A stretch of 64,000 nucleotides of DNA from Siphonodentalium dalli (GCA_032622095.1 CP136069.1:161437043-161501042); one strand, 5' to 3'. Shown: positions 1-12,200, counted from the stretch's first letter. Translations and numbers: made by a program. The notes: generated by a model from the sequence alone, not told the origin.

Positions 1-945
1 GTGATTAAATACGCCAAGGAAATTAGGACAGCCCAGGGCGCGTTTCACGGCACATCAAATATAGGCGTACCTAGGTTAATCAAGCTAGCGTCGTTCTTCT
101 GTATCTCATCTCGTTCGCTCCATTCGGTGGTTCGCCACATTAGGTTCCAATGGACATCTTTTGGGAGATATCCTGTATAGCTTATCCCTAAATTGCTCTG
201 TTTACTCCCGAGTTGTTCTTCGTCATCACGCCGTGTTAGGTATATACTCCGGCTGCGCTAAGCTGCTTTCGGTATCCAGTATTTCGCATCTTGATATAGT
301 CAACATGGGTGTCGATATGTATGGTAAATCGTGCAGCCCCCATGAACTAAAGATTGCCTGTTTTCCTGGGTTGAAGGTTACGTCCCAGGGGTTGTCTTGG
401 TACATTACTTCTTCACTTTTTCGATTTAAAGTTGTGCTTGACATCGCAAGTCCAATCCATCGCTGCGCAGTAGGTTGATGAATCGACGAAGAAGTTCGCT
501 GCAGTGGCATCGATGAATGAGAGGCCGCTCCTGTTCGTATGTCCGCTGGTGTCGCTGGTACGGCTGCTGTCGTGTTCCAGTATAGGTTCGCTGGCGAGTC
601 CGTGTTGACTGTCGGGGTTCGTTCGGGTAGTAGTACCAGTCTGGGTCGATGCCGATGAGTGCATCTTCGGTTTCTCTGGGTGGGCTGTAAGGCGGGGGAG
701 GTGACTGCATCGTGTATTATTGTTTATACTCGTCGTAAGGCTGTCTCCATGGCTGGCTATAGGATGCGGGTGACTGCATGTGCGTCATCATGTCGAGGTT
801 GCTTTCATGTGGCCGCCTGCTGGTGGATGGTCGTACATCTGAATGGGATGTCATATTGTCATCGTCGGATGTTGAGGTATTTTCGTCCTCACTGTCCGAG
901 TATGGGGGTAGGTTGTGACAACTGGTCGACCCTTGTTCCGCCGCC
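1..945 (-). pseudogene. Gag-like frame of a Ty3/gypsy retroelement, decayed, continues past window edge
   Basis: On the minus strand an ATG at about 945 opens a hydrophilic, Ser/Asp-rich frame. It runs through one in-frame stop (717-719) into a Pro/Tyr/Arg-rich stretch ending near 426. It contains PPY-type sequences, including PPPPY near 680-700, like the late-domain motifs that recruit ESCRT for particle release in retroviral and gypsy Gag proteins. After about 510 the open frame changes, so at least one frameshift is present. The frame lies directly downstream of an env-like relic in the same direction, as expected if an LTR lies between them and a second element follows in tandem. No zinc knuckle or major homology region is visible. 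Inference from composition and position; it could instead be an unrelated low-complexity open frame. Confidence 0.33.
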
Positions 946-1415
946 ATGGTCAGCCTATATTTGCGTGATGTTTGAGAATAAATGACACAGTCGGTACACA
1001 ATGGTTACTTTTCCAATTAATCAGTATCGCTTGAGGACCGTCAGATCGGTCGAATGCGAAAAGGAAATATACTACTTAATTCCACAGATAGGTTGGTCGA
1101 CGAACAGTTAAACACAAGACAAAGCGGGGTGACTGATTTCCATCACCAAAACGTATGACTACATGTAAGGATATCGAATCCCTATTCAACACTTGCTATA
1201 ATAATTCCGATCATTATACAACTATCATACGATGGACATTATCGTGATGCAATCATTAATATCTGAAATATGAGAAATGCATAAAAGTCTATCTACCTGT
1301 ACATGCAAATGATTCTAATGTCAGTGCAACAATTAATACGAAGGACATGCAGAATACATTAATATATAATATATGATACATAATTGATACTAATCTAAAT
1401 CCGCCACAGATGTGG
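946..1415 (-). other. Possible LTR and leader between env-like and gag-like frames
   Basis: This AT-rich stretch sits between the stop of the env-like frame and the ATG of the Gag-like frame, where an LTR plus leader would lie if two gypsy copies share one LTR. On the minus strand a TGTGGCGG start can be placed near 1408, just after the stop. I could not find a second LTR copy, a clear primer-binding site or a polypurine tract. Boundaries are therefore not established. Confidence 0.22.
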
Positions 1416-2230
1416 TTAGCCTCTGGCGGCTATAATTGGATATATGCGTTCCTGGGGGTCGTCCCGGAATTGGGCAGACGGCTTTGGTGCATCCGTCTCC
1501 ACTGCTTCGTCGATGGGTCCTTTGAACACGACATTCGGGATATCCCCAGGTCGCTGGTCTAACTGTGTATTATGCATAATGGCTAACCTTGGCAAGTGTC
1601 GTTTAACAAATTTCCACCAAAATACGTGGGTCAAGATAATGAAAATTACTACTGCAGTTGTTACTAGGGCAAAATACCACCATGGCTATCTCTTCCATTC
1701 ATACTTTTTCATCCGCTAAGTCAGCCATGTGAATCTTTTCGATCGCATTTAATTTGTGTGGGATGCGCTTAAACGTAGTAAACCTAATGGTGGCGATATG
1801 CACGTTGGCGTCGTGTTCGTGCTCTCTCGGCGCGTGGTTGTAAAGTTTAAAGGTTTATTTGGTAATTTGCTACGTGCAAGTGCCGGGTTCCCCGGGGACG
1901 TGCGGATTGTAATTGATCCAGACACGACTATCTATTCGCGATTCGGTTTGGGGCATTGGGCTAAATATTTTCAACATTCACGAAGTCAGGTTAGACCCGC
2001 CAATAAGACAGTTAAAAGCGGGGTCTCATCCATTCTGAAGTGAATTCCAGGTCAATGGTTTGGGCGTTTTATTACTATTTACATTGCTGCTACTATCGAG
2101 GACACCGAAGATAGTATAGTTTGCAGTGACGTTTTACTTATTAAGTCGCTACTCGCTCCATTCAAGAGCTGCTTACACTTACGTTGGGCCGGCGTAGGCC
2201 TGGTTTCGCGAGTGGTCGATTCAACGGAGA
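1416..2230 (-). pseudogene. Env-like third ORF relic of the gypsy element
   Basis: Downstream of the integrase, about 800 bp on the minus strand holds broken frames. The last piece (1416 to about 1685) is open. It starts with a hydrophobic segment of about 18-20 residues (roughly 1632-1682) followed by basic residues and a tail of about 60 residues. That is the layout of a single-pass membrane anchor with cytoplasmic tail, as at the C-terminus of errantivirus Env proteins. The preceding 500 bp contain short open pieces with N-x-S/T sites in more than one frame, interrupted by several stops and at least one frameshift. No fusion peptide or furin site can be supported. It is a degraded relic and cannot encode a working product. 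Confidence 0.35.
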
Positions 2231-2281
2231 CCACTTCCATGAATTAATCCTCTGAGCTCTCAGTACTTGCAAGCTTCTGTG

Positions 2282-3584
2282 TTATTTTACGCCTGTGTCG
2301 ACGGGCGTTATTTGCTTGGTTATTTGCTTGGCTATGCGGAAGTAGGGTTTCCATTTAGTTTCCAGTTTGCTTTTTCGTAAGTGATTCTTAACATACACGG
2401 CCTCCCCAATCTCGAATTTGGTGTCTGTGACCTTTTTGTTAAATGTCGCTGCTTGTTGGCGTTTCGCCTGTTTCACGTGTTTGTGTACCAGCATAAATGA
2501 TTTATGTTGTTCTTGTAAAGCTATTTGATGATAGTATTCCCCGGCGTATTTACGCCTTGACTTTAAGAGATTATCAATTGGGAACACGACGTCCCGGTTG
2601 CATAACAAGAAAAAGGGGGAAAATTTTGAAGTTTCATGTTTGTTAAATCGGATCGCAGCTAGTGCTTGATTTAAATGGAAGTCTCACGTATTTAGCTGGT
2701 CCGCCATGATATTACGTCTTTCAAACTGCGGTGGAATCTCAACTTTGGCGTTGCTCTGGGGGTGATAATAGGACGTAGTCACATGATGAATGTTTAACCC
2801 CTTCAAAGTGTCCCTGACCTTGTAATTTATGTTCTCACTGCCATTATCGGTGATTATTTCCAGGGGGCATCCATGTCGCGGGAAGATTTCCTCGATCAAG
2901 AGATGAACAATGTTATCAGCTGACTTGTCCTTGACCGGAAACGCTTCCGCCCACCCACTATATAAATCACGAAGCTGATAATGTAGCGATTACCAGATAA
3001 CGACGTGGGGTAGGGTCCTGATAGGTCCAAACCAATTTTAGCAAAAGGGTAAGGGGCATCCGTTATTTGCATTTTGGGGGATTGTTTCTGCAGAGACGTG
3101 ACTTGGCAAATCACACATTTGCCAACGTAGCAGTTGAGTTCCTTGTACAGTCTCTGGGCCAAAAATATTTCGATCTAATTGCGTCGTGTGTTTTGTCTAT
3201 TCCCACATGGCCATTGTTATCATGGTATTGTTGGATTATGTTGGTTTGAAGATGTGCAGGTACCCAAAGGCGTGGGGTCGGTTCTGCATCAGCACTCGAG
3301 AGGTAATATAGCACCCCATCAATCATCAAGTGTTTGTCATTCCGAGTGTCCTCGCCTTTGTCGAGGGCATTCAGAACTGACGCAATTTCCGGGTCTTTCT
3401 TTTGTTCCTCAAGCATATTGAAGTCGGGCTTGTTGAACAGTAGGTCAGTAGGCTGGTAGGCCTCACCAATTCGATTTTTATTCGGCAGCTCTTTTGGGGT
3501 CACCTCGCAGCTTGCGAAGTCTTTGGGTTGAAATTTAGATGAATTTAAGGCGGCTATTTCTGCCTGGGTTTCGGTTATTGTCAT
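2282..3584 (-). pseudogene. Integrase region of gypsy pol, frameshifted
   Basis: The segment joins 3' ends of element cDNA to host DNA in intact relatives. Going from 3584 down: an N-terminal H2C2 zinc finger (His pair in the NGHVGIDKTH region near 3160-3190, Cys pair CVICQ near 3105-3115) split by a frameshift; core with the first Asp in GLDLSGP (near 3020-3040), the second in IITDNGSEN (near 2840-2860) and the Glu after YYHPQSNAK (near 2740-2760); then a C-terminal part with WKPYFRI near 2340, a GPY/F-type module. The DDE residues are present but are spread over four reading frames (3111-3584, 2896-3162, 2684-2899, 2282-2608). Domain order RT-RH-IN is that of Ty3/gypsy. Confidence 0.82.
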
Positions 3585-4283
3585 TTATATCCACTTCTGC
3601 CTTCCCTCGTTCAGTATATGCATTAGGGTGTGTTCGACTGAATATGTCTGTGCAGTGATTATCTGGGCCTGCTATGTATGCAATGTTACAGTTATATCCA
3701 GCTATACCCAAAGCCCACTGTTGGATTTTCTTGTTCTGCATGGGGGATTCCAAGATATATTTCATGGTTTATGATCTGTTTTTATTGTAAAGGTGGCATT
3801 ATGAAGGTAATGATCCAGCCTTTGCAATGCAAAGTGAATTCCATATGCCTCTTTTTCTACAGTCGGCCATCGGGTTTGAGTATCACTAAGTGTATGTGAG
3901 AGATAATAAATCGGTTCTTCAACGCCATCTGAGCCTAACTGGGTCAGACAGGCACCAATGCAAATGTCACTTGCGTCGTTATACAACGTACTAGTATAGG
4001 GCGTGGCTGTATTCGGGTAGGCCAGGAGGGGTACTGCCGTCAGATTTCTCTTTAGTTTTTCAAACGAAATTTGGCAAGCTTGGTCCCATTTGAATTTAGC
4101 ATATTGTTTTGTAAGCTGCGCCAAAGGTTCAGCTATCTGTGAAAACGAGGGGACAAATCTACGATAGTAGTTGCTCATGCCAATGAAAGAACGGACTTCC
4201 TTGACTGAAGTTGGGGGCACAAGAGACCGGCTGACCTTGTCGGGGTCAGGTCGGACGCCGTCGGTATCGATTATAAAACCCAA
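3535..4283 (-). pseudogene. RNase H and RT connection of gypsy pol, one frameshift
   Basis: The first frame (3762-4283) begins with the RT thumb/connection and continues into RNase H. It has a YNDASD motif that supplies the first acidic residue (canonical form Y-T-D-A-S), and KEAYGIHFAL with the expected Glu. It stops after TDHKP and resumes in an overlapping frame (3535-3765) with KYILES and GPDNHCTDIFSR, the family's usual end of RNase H. The break is a one-base deletion at about 3763. This domain would remove the RNA strand from the hybrid during cDNA synthesis. Confidence 0.82.
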
Positions 4284-4287
4284 ATAT

Positions 4288-5344
4288 GGTGTTTCTTGTT
4301 TTAGGAATTGGCACTATTTTAATTTTAATTTTCCGTGTATGTTGGCGCAATTTGTCAAAGACTTTCTGGATATGTTCCAAGTGTAATTCCGGCGACTCGC
4401 TGTAGATCAGAATGTCGTCTTAGTACGCAATTGCGTAATCACCCATTCCACATAATACTTGGGCCATAAGCTGGAAGAAAACACCGCCAGCATTTCGGAG
4501 CCCAAAAGGCATAGAGTTGAATTCAAAGAGGCCTCGGTGGCATGCGAATGCCGTCTTTTGCTTCTCCTCTTCCGCGACCTGGCATTGCCAGTAGTCACTT
4601 TTTAAATCGAGTGCGGTGAAGAATTTGGACTTTCCAAGAAGTGCCAAAATATCATCGATGACCGGAAGCGGGTATGACATAGGTTTGGTTACGGTATTTA
4701 ATTGTCTGAAATCAACGCAAAACCGTTTTGTGCCGTCGCGCTTGTCTGCGAGAACAATTGGTGCCGAATAAGCACTGGAACTCGGCCTGATAATGTCTGC
4801 TTCAAGCATATCATTTATGGCAGTGTCAACCAGCAGTCGTTTATTCAGAGGGGTGCGATACGGGCGAAGTTTTATTGGGGGATTATTTCCCGTGTCAATG
4901 TGCATTTTAACTGTGCTCATCTGAGTTAGCTCAATGTCCTTCTCAGCAAAAATGTCTGAGTTGGATTTCAACAACTTCATCAGTGCCTCTCGATATTGAT
5001 CTGGGCATGAAACTCCAGCGAAATTCAATCTTTTCTCGTCGGTAGAGGGCGCTGATTTAGAGTGTTCTACCTTGTTACGGTTGGGGAGCCCAAGTGTATA
5101 GCCATTGTCGCGGTAATTGCTGGCCGTTGGGAATTGAGAGCCTTGTGACAAAGAGTTGATTTCGAGGTTGGTCTCGGGTCCGCTTATGACTGCCTTCCCC
5201 ACTACACTGCCTCGCCGTAGGCGAAAAGTTTTATTAGTGTTGTTGATGAGTAATACTGGGACCTTATGTCTCTTTCCTACACCAGAAACGGAGCTGCCAA
5301 TTTCCAGACCGGGTTCTGATGCTAGGTAGCCTTTCTCGATTTGA
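4288..5344 (-). pseudogene. Reverse transcriptase of gypsy pol with a stop inside the YxDD box
   Basis: The protein carries the RT blocks in order: SSSAYSAPIVL, KRFCVDFRQLN, FTALDLKSDYWQ (first catalytic Asp), and FNSMPFGLRNA. The next block should be Y-x-D-D, but reads Tyr, stop (TAA at 4420-4422), Asp, Asp, followed by ILIYSES in the same frame. A single substitution in the catalytic box therefore truncates the polymerase. A further frameshift lies between 4283 and 4400. The upstream end at 5344 is the junction with the inserted foldback element; the protease resumes at 9581. Recognition as Ty3/gypsy is secure, clade is not assigned. Confidence 0.88.
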
Positions 5345-8300
5345 AGTGTGGTCGTGGTACGCAAAAAAGGGGTTTACCCAGAATAAATTGGTAAAGAAGC
5401 GATATCGGTGTCATTCAACGCGGGAGAATCTCTGCTACAACATATCCAAAATCCGCTAAAATTCACTTTGGGCAAAATCCAGGATCCAAGATGGCGTCCA
5501 ACATGGCCGCCTTTAGTCAAAAGAGATTCTGACTTAGATTAATTGGACATAATGGGAACAAATGTTGCCATATTTATATAAATGTAAACTTTTTTGAAGG
5601 TAAAGTATTATGCCACATATCTATAGAAAAAATGGAACCCCTCGCTCCAGATGGCTGCCAAAATGGCGGCCTAAACTCGAACATTTGAAGTTTTTGCCCA
5701 ATATCTTAAAGATCAATTCCTGTTGTTTGATAATGGTTCAGACTGGCGACATTGATTAGTCATATTCATGTTAATTCAGCATTGGAGCAATGAAAGATAC
5801 TGGGACCCAGACTCATCTACACCCTCAAACATTTGATTTTACAGAACGCGGTATAAAATTCCACAAAAATCGCCTTTGGGATTCCAGTCATATATCAACA
5901 AGAAATGGACAGAACAGTACAATGTAAGTTGGGAATACCATTATCTATAAATACTCCAATTCAATGAAACCCAAATTGGCGCTTTGTCTTAAAATGGCTG
6001 CCAAAATGGCGGTCAAAATATGGAAAATGGCAGATATTTAGAATTGTCGTCAGAGGGTTAGACCCAGAAGGAATTGGTAAAGAAGCGGTTTTGTTGTCAT
6101 TCGACGCGGGAGAATCTCGTTTATAACATATCCAAAATCCGCTAAAATCCACTTTGGGGAAAATACAGAATTCAAGATGGCGTCCAACATGGTCGCCAAT
6201 AATAATGAAAATGGCAAATATGTAGTTATTCACGAAAACCCACTCGACAAAACGCCAATTTGGCACCAATACACATCATTGATTGAAATCAATGTTTTTT
6301 GTGGGTATGAGTAGCCAATCACGATTCAAAATGCTAAGATGGCTACCAAAATGGCCACCGAAAATTGTCGAAATTTAAGTTCTACTCAGAGGAAAGCCGA
6401 AACAACACTTCGGTTGTGAGCTAACAATGACAGACCTATTAAACATGTTGCCAATAATCTACTACCACAATCAGTTCAGCCCGTAATGTTCCAACTAAGC
6501 AGTATCTACTGCAGGATCCAACACGATGTCCACTTATTACGAGGGACTATCTGGAAATTAATTAAGAAGAAATTAAATTGCTACGATTCTGGATTATTTG
6601 AAAACACAGTGTCAATATTTCTACTTAAAACGACTATTCGGAACATCAAATATATGGGCATCGGTGGTCTAGTCCGGAAGCACCAGGCTATAATGGGTTG
6701 TCCAGTGATGGCGAAAGTGAAAAGGACAGGAGGGTAAAGCGAATAATCTGTGGTTTACTTAATTAGTAGGCAAGTTGGTTATCGGAGCTGGGGAGTTTCA
6801 AAGTAAAATTATTTTCTTCAATATCAAGAGGAAAAATGAAAATTCGCACGTACATTGTATACCCTTCACACTCCATGTGACAATTCGCTGTGATGCGATT
6901 GTGGGTATTTACATGTGGATAGAAACATTCTAGTAAATATATAGACGCACCGATATCTTCTACACATTTAGTGAATTTCATCAATGATATGTAGACACAA
7001 TGTGCGCCACGGCTGGATCTGACCCGTAGGCGTAAAGGTATCAACCATTTAGCTTGATGAACTGGTATTTCAAGGTTGTCATTGGATAGAAATGCCACAT
7101 GAACATGGTGATTAACAACATGTTTGTCTAAGAAATTTGAACAATGAACATGTTATTTTCCGGATGCTAGACAATCAAACTGCCACATAAGGCGTTCACC
7201 CATGCTCATCAGAGCACGAAATATGTGCAAATCAATGACACGAAAACTATTTCATGCGGCGACGTACTCTAGACCTACATCCAACGTCATTTCCTATTAA
7301 CTTTTATTGTTTGTACGGACGGATTCGAGGTTTGAAAATCCCGCTTGTCCAAGAAAACCTCCACATACTTACGGAGTCGATGTGTAAACAATGTATGGGG
7401 ATAGTTTCTTCAGACATATGTGTATTTGGCACACGTATTTTCTAGAACATAAGAGATCACCGGAGAGTTGATATCTGGGAAGAGATCAGAGTAAAACTAC
7501 TTTTCTTACATGTCGAAATGGGGAATCCATGGGCTACATTTAGTTCCAGCTTGAAACTTTAAAATGATGGCCGAGCCCGAATAGTTAATATTTCGTCGCA
7601 TCAGTGCTATAATGTAACCCGCATTTTCAACTTTCCGAGAAAATGAAGGTTGAAGTTTTTAGACAACATTTCTCCCAATGTTGACAAAGTATGACGTATT
7701 GTTGTATTTATCCCAATGAAAACTAACATTAGCTGTTCATTGAACCACATATTGTTTTCTGTTTACTCCCTCTTTTTCTTTTAAAAAGCAATATCTTGTT
7801 TGGAGATATGACATTTTGCGTATGCCAGCGACGATTCGTCTCCGTGGTATAACGAAGTTGTGCTAATAAATGCAGATTAAGCTAAATATGGTGGCAATCG
7901 CATGTGTCTATGAACTAAAAAGTGCCTATTCTACACTATGAAAATTCACCCATGTGCATCATCATACAGAAATGAGTGGAGCAATCACAAAATTTTAATC
8001 ACCAAATGATCACGTGCCTAACATGGAGATACTACCATATAGCACACATTTTTAGAATTCACAAACACAAAACAGAAGTCACGTGGACAACCTGAAGCGT
8101 CCGATTGGCTGCTGTTGGACATACGATTTCATAGCACGAATAATTGTAAAGATCGTTGGAGATACGACATTTGCTTCACTGGTTTGTGCGAATATTTGTC
8201 ATCCAATGCAAAGACAGTTTGGCCCATCGGATTGGATTTTTTCTCACGATTCGAACGGTATCAAATACTCATATCCTGCCATAATGGACTTACGACATTA

Positions 8301-9580
8301 TAGCACTGATGCGTCGAGATTTTGTCAACCCGCGGGAAGCCACCAAAAGATTGAAAATAAATAGTTTTGATGTATATACATGTATATTAGCCAACTATCA
8401 ACTGCATCCACCACTCACAACTTCCATTATATGATAAGCTGGGCAGAGTCTACCATTTTTGTTTTGGAAGCCATATTAGATAAAATTTATTGTTTCTTTT
8501 GGTCTATTTGAGATGGAATGTTCCCAAATAAAAGAAATGCTCAATTATTTTGTAGACAAGATCTGCTCATCCCTAAATATCAAATGTGACCAGAACCCCA
8601 AAGTGGATTTTGATTAAATTTCATACCGCATTCGTTGTAACTTATTAGTGAAGGGCCGGAGTAAACTATGATCTAATCGATTAAACATGTCATTGCTGGA
8701 TGATCAGTTGACACGATCATTGAAAGAATATACCCATTGTTTCCCAGTTCAGAGAGCAACAAGTGATAAACAGAAGTGATAGAAAATAGTATTTTTCACA
8801 TCGGGTGGCCATTTTGGCAGCCATTTTTGGTACTGATTTTTAAGTTTTTACATAGAGCTAGCATCATGGCATCATAATGAGGTAGACATTCGTATTTATT
8901 TAGTCAATTTTATTCATCAACCACTACTTATAATGGATTGAATGACACTGTGATCAATATCCGCCATTTTCCATATTTTGACCGCCATTTTGGCAGCCAT
9001 TTTGAGACAAAGCGACAATTATGGTTTCATTGAATAGGAGTATTCATATATATTGGTATGCCCAACTTACATTGTACAGTTCTGTCCATTTCTTGTTGAT
9101 ATATGACTGTAATCACAATGGCGATTTTTGTGGAATGTTATACCGCGTACTGTAAAATCGAATTTTTGAGGGTGTAGATGAGTCTGGCACCCCATTTATG
9201 GTATCTTCCATTGCCACAATGCTGCATTAACATGAATGAGCCTAATCAAAGTCTCCAGTCTGAACCATTATCAAACAAAAGGAATTGATATTTAAGATAT
9301 TAGGCAAAAACTTCAAATGTTCGAGTTTAGGCAGCCATTTTGGCGGCCATCTGGGACGAGGGGTTCCATTTTTGTCATTCACTATAATCGAATTAATCTA
9401 AGTCAGAGTATATTTTGACTAACGACAGCCAAGTTGGACGCCATCATGGATTGTGAACTTTGCCCAAAGCGGATTTTAGCGGATTTTGGATATGTTATAC
9501 ACGAGATTCTCCCGCGTCGAATGACACCAAAACCGCTCTTTACCAATTTCTTCTGGGTCTAACCCTCCGACGACCACACT
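5345..9580. mobile_element. 4.2-kb foldback-type DNA element inserted in gypsy pol
   Basis: Both ends begin AGTGTGGTCGT and then share a long inverted repeat: left arm about 5345-6380, right arm about 8780-9580. Shared blocks include GGGTTxxACCCAGAA, CGCGGGAGAATCTC, CCAAAATCCGCTAAAAT and the words CAAGATGGCG and CCAAAATGG. The left arm contains a second head module starting near 6040, so the terminal block is tandemly repeated there. The insertion lies between protease and RT, and the stop codon ending the protease frame (9579-9581) is created at the junction. No transposase was found inside. No clean target duplication was found; TTGCCCAAT against TTCAAAT at the two junctions is too weak. 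Structure suggests a foldback or MULE-type non-autonomous element. Confidence 0.75.
6381..8780. other. Interior of the 4.2-kb foldback element, no recognisable gene
   Basis: The 2.4 kb between the inverted arms has several open frames of 60-111 codons (6486-6737 plus, 6763-7098 minus, 7254-7445 plus, 8083-8364 plus). None shows a catalytic motif, transposase signature or zinc-binding pattern. The minus-strand frame 6763-7098 is the longest at 111 codons, but I cannot assign it. Confidence 0.5.
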
Positions 9581-10195
9581 ATTGGGCAACCTCTACTAAT
9601 GTCGACCTGTGAAGGGAAGCTAAAAAAAAATATTTTCCCATACATAAAGTCGATGTTTGGAGCTTTAAACTAACTTTGCTGGTTAATCTCAGAAGAGAAG
9701 CTATATGTGCATCTGCTTCCAATGGGATGTACACGCCACTGACCTTGAGGCATCCCAGATCATAATACAGTCTGACCCCCCGAGAGGTCAACCAATCCCT
9801 CCCTAAGATCATATTCCGGGTCATATCATTCACTACATAAAATTTATGAGTTAATTTTATTTTCTCCATTCTGAAAGTCAGTTCAACGCTACCAAGTACA
9901 CCCAGTGATTTCCCATTCACGGAGCTAAGGTTAATGTGTTCCCCAGTTAGTTTTGGTCGAAACTGAAATGCGTCATAGACGCGTTTGTGAATCAATGACA
10001 CTTCCGCGCCACTATCCACTAATGAACGATATTTATTTTTACCTATTCTAACTAAACACGAGCTGGGGTTCCCCACAATATCGATGCTAAATTTCCTCTC
10101 ATATGTGGCCTCAATGAGAGGATTTCCTAGTTTTTTGCGTATGTGGGCGGGGTCATCAGCTGTGGTGGTTTGCTTGATGTCGGATATCTCCGGCT
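9581..10195 (-). pseudogene. Aspartic protease of the gypsy element
   Basis: The frame holds the retropepsin signature LVDSGAEVSLI, with DSG as the active-site triplet, then hydrophobic strands and MILGRDWL, the usual second-lobe ILG-type motif of gypsy proteases. It would cut the Gag-Pol polyprotein. It ends after VEVAQ at the foldback junction; the continuation LQIEKGYLASEPGL is found on the other side at 5344 and below. Upstream (above about 10195) the similarity stops and no gag is found on that side, so the 5' part of the element is missing or replaced by the (AT)n region. Confidence 0.8.
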
Positions 10196-10416
10196 GTGAT
10201 GCGGTGCACAAAAGCAAACGTATATACAAATACTAATATGGAAAAAATGTTACATAATAACAAGGAAATAACCAAATTATTTACAATTAGTTTTGGCACG
10301 CACATACTGCAAAGTCGCACAATCATGTATACCGCAGTCACACAGAGACATCCACTAACATTGACATATATATACCTGGTATACCCAGCATCACACGCAT
10401 TGTCTCACACTCTTAA

Positions 10417-10418
<2 letters not shown>

Positions 10419-10505
<87 letters not shown>

Positions 10506-10545
10506 CATGCACGCGCACACACTCACGCGCGCACACACAATCATG
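10419..10545. repeat. (AT)n microsatellite followed by CA/CG-rich simple repeat
   Basis: About 85 bp of uninterrupted AT dinucleotide (10419-10503) is followed by about 40 bp of CACACA/CGCGCA-type sequence. It abuts the truncated 5' side of the gypsy element. Confidence 0.97.
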
Positions 10546-10599
10546 TTAACCACTCAGACAGACATTCACACAAAAGAACAAATGAGAGAACACTACATG

Positions 10600-11585
10600 C
10601 ACTAGCTACTTCTAGTGGTGGTTATACATAAATTGGTTGTTGATCAGGTATAATGGTATCCAAATAACGGCCATCATGTTGAAGGTGGAAGCAATACCAT
10701 AGTCTTATGCTCGCTTTTGCAAAGAATCGTAAGACGAAATGAAAAGAGTTAGTTCCATCTTCAAGAACTTCAGAGGGAACTTTTCCCAAAAATACTGCAA
10801 GTTGCGAGCACTTAGGTATGGAATCTAGGAATATGAAGGAGTTTATTCCGAATGTGTTGATAATATCATACCAAATTGCGTTGCGTGCATTTGCAATAGA
10901 TGCACATTCTATTAATACATGATTAATTTAAGACCGGTATAGCTTGTTATAAAATTTACAACACCCACCATCACAGTAGGATGTGTGAGCTATCAACCGG
11001 ACAAGCAAAAGATAAGTGAATTTCTCCTCCGGATATAGCCTACATGTTCGCGATATGAGCGAATATGTCAGAGAGGTTTGCATTAGCCCATATTGTCTTG
11101 AGTCATGTTCAGCAGTTATGGAAGATCTCCACAGTTCGTCGTCTGATATGTGTACTTCAGTTTTCCAGGACTCTTTAGAGGGAAAGGTTTCAGGCTGTGC
11201 AAAGAATACTCGTGTAAGTTGTATTTATATAAAACGTGAACTATATCTGCAATGAATGATTTTTGATTAGAACATAATTCAATAATATAACTGTGCAATC
11301 TCATCAAGAATAACATTTTGGCAGTTTTACAAACATCAAGCCTACACAATGTAGCAAATAGACTCAGCTTTCTTTTGTCGATGAATGATATAAGTTCACT
11401 GCAACCTACAAGACCATGTACAATACATGTGCGAGTATGTGCCGGAAAACCTTGCATATTTTTGAGACAAAAGTGGTGAGCCTTTTCTAGAAAGGTATAA
11501 TCAGTATTATACAAGCCCCATATTAGCTCGCTACTGTACAGGGCTTTGGGGATCACAATTGACTTATATATTTTAAGACAGCTGT
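10600..11585 (-). pseudogene. C-terminal part of a LINE ORF2 protein
   Basis: Minus-strand translation gives the region downstream of the RT active site typical of CR1/jockey-like LINEs: KIYKSIVIPKALYSSE, then FLEKAHHFCLKNMQGFPAHTR, a Cys-rich segment CDGGCCKFYNKLYRS near 10930-10970, and a tail with ARNAIWYDIINTFG near 10860-10900, ending at a stop near 10626. At least one frame change occurs near 11100. On the upstream side it is joined directly to the start of the RT domain (ending PKLNTNKAMG at 11586), so the RT palm including the catalytic Asp pair has been deleted. Confidence 0.75.
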
Positions 11586-12200
11586 CTATCCCATTGCCTT
11601 ATTTGTATTGAGTTTTGGGATAATATTGGTCAACTCCGATTCAGTGATGGGATTGCAAAGAACATCGTCTGCAATATTTGTTGATTTTGATTTTTCCTTC
11701 GAAAATACGAAATTGTTTGACAAATTCAACGTGGACTGAGTCAAAGCTCTCTTCATGCATGGGAAGAAACAAGTTTGCGTAATATGAGCCGCATGCATTT
11801 GATATGTCGCAATTGCTGCGGAGCGTTTCTCCATTATGTATGAAATGCGGCGATGAAAGAGTATTACGCATTTTGCGTTTTGCATTAAAAATGCGGAAGA
11901 ATGAATCCTGATCAACTTCTGCGCATTTGTCAATTTCTGCATCACGTTCGCGCATGAATTTTTCTGACTGTTTACGATGTTCTCGTCTGAATTCGCGTTT
12001 GGCCTCTTAACGTGAATGAACGAATGAGAGGTTTCGTCACGAGGCCGAACTTCAGCTGACCACGTTCGGCGACAAGAGCTCATACTATAGTGAGTAGCTT
12101 TCAATGTATCGTTCCAATATGGTTTCACGTTACTTCTGAATTTTATTTTCGTGACGACATTTGAGGCGTTATTAAGGGCAGAGATTATTGCGTCATAATA
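11586..12200 (-). pseudogene. Endonuclease-RT linker and N-terminal RT of the same LINE
   Basis: The reading runs from WNDTLKATHYSMSSCRRTW, a typical post-endonuclease segment, through an Arg/Lys-rich linker (frame change near 11950-12000) to ITESELTNIIPKLNTNKAMG. That last segment is the first RT block that selects the start of the fingers domain. It ends exactly where the palm deletion begins. Confidence 0.7.

Noticed and set aside
10410-10510. Repetitive Ile-Tyr open frames across the (AT)n tract
   Set aside because: Direct products of the dinucleotide repeat; the same appears on both strands at 25965-26044.
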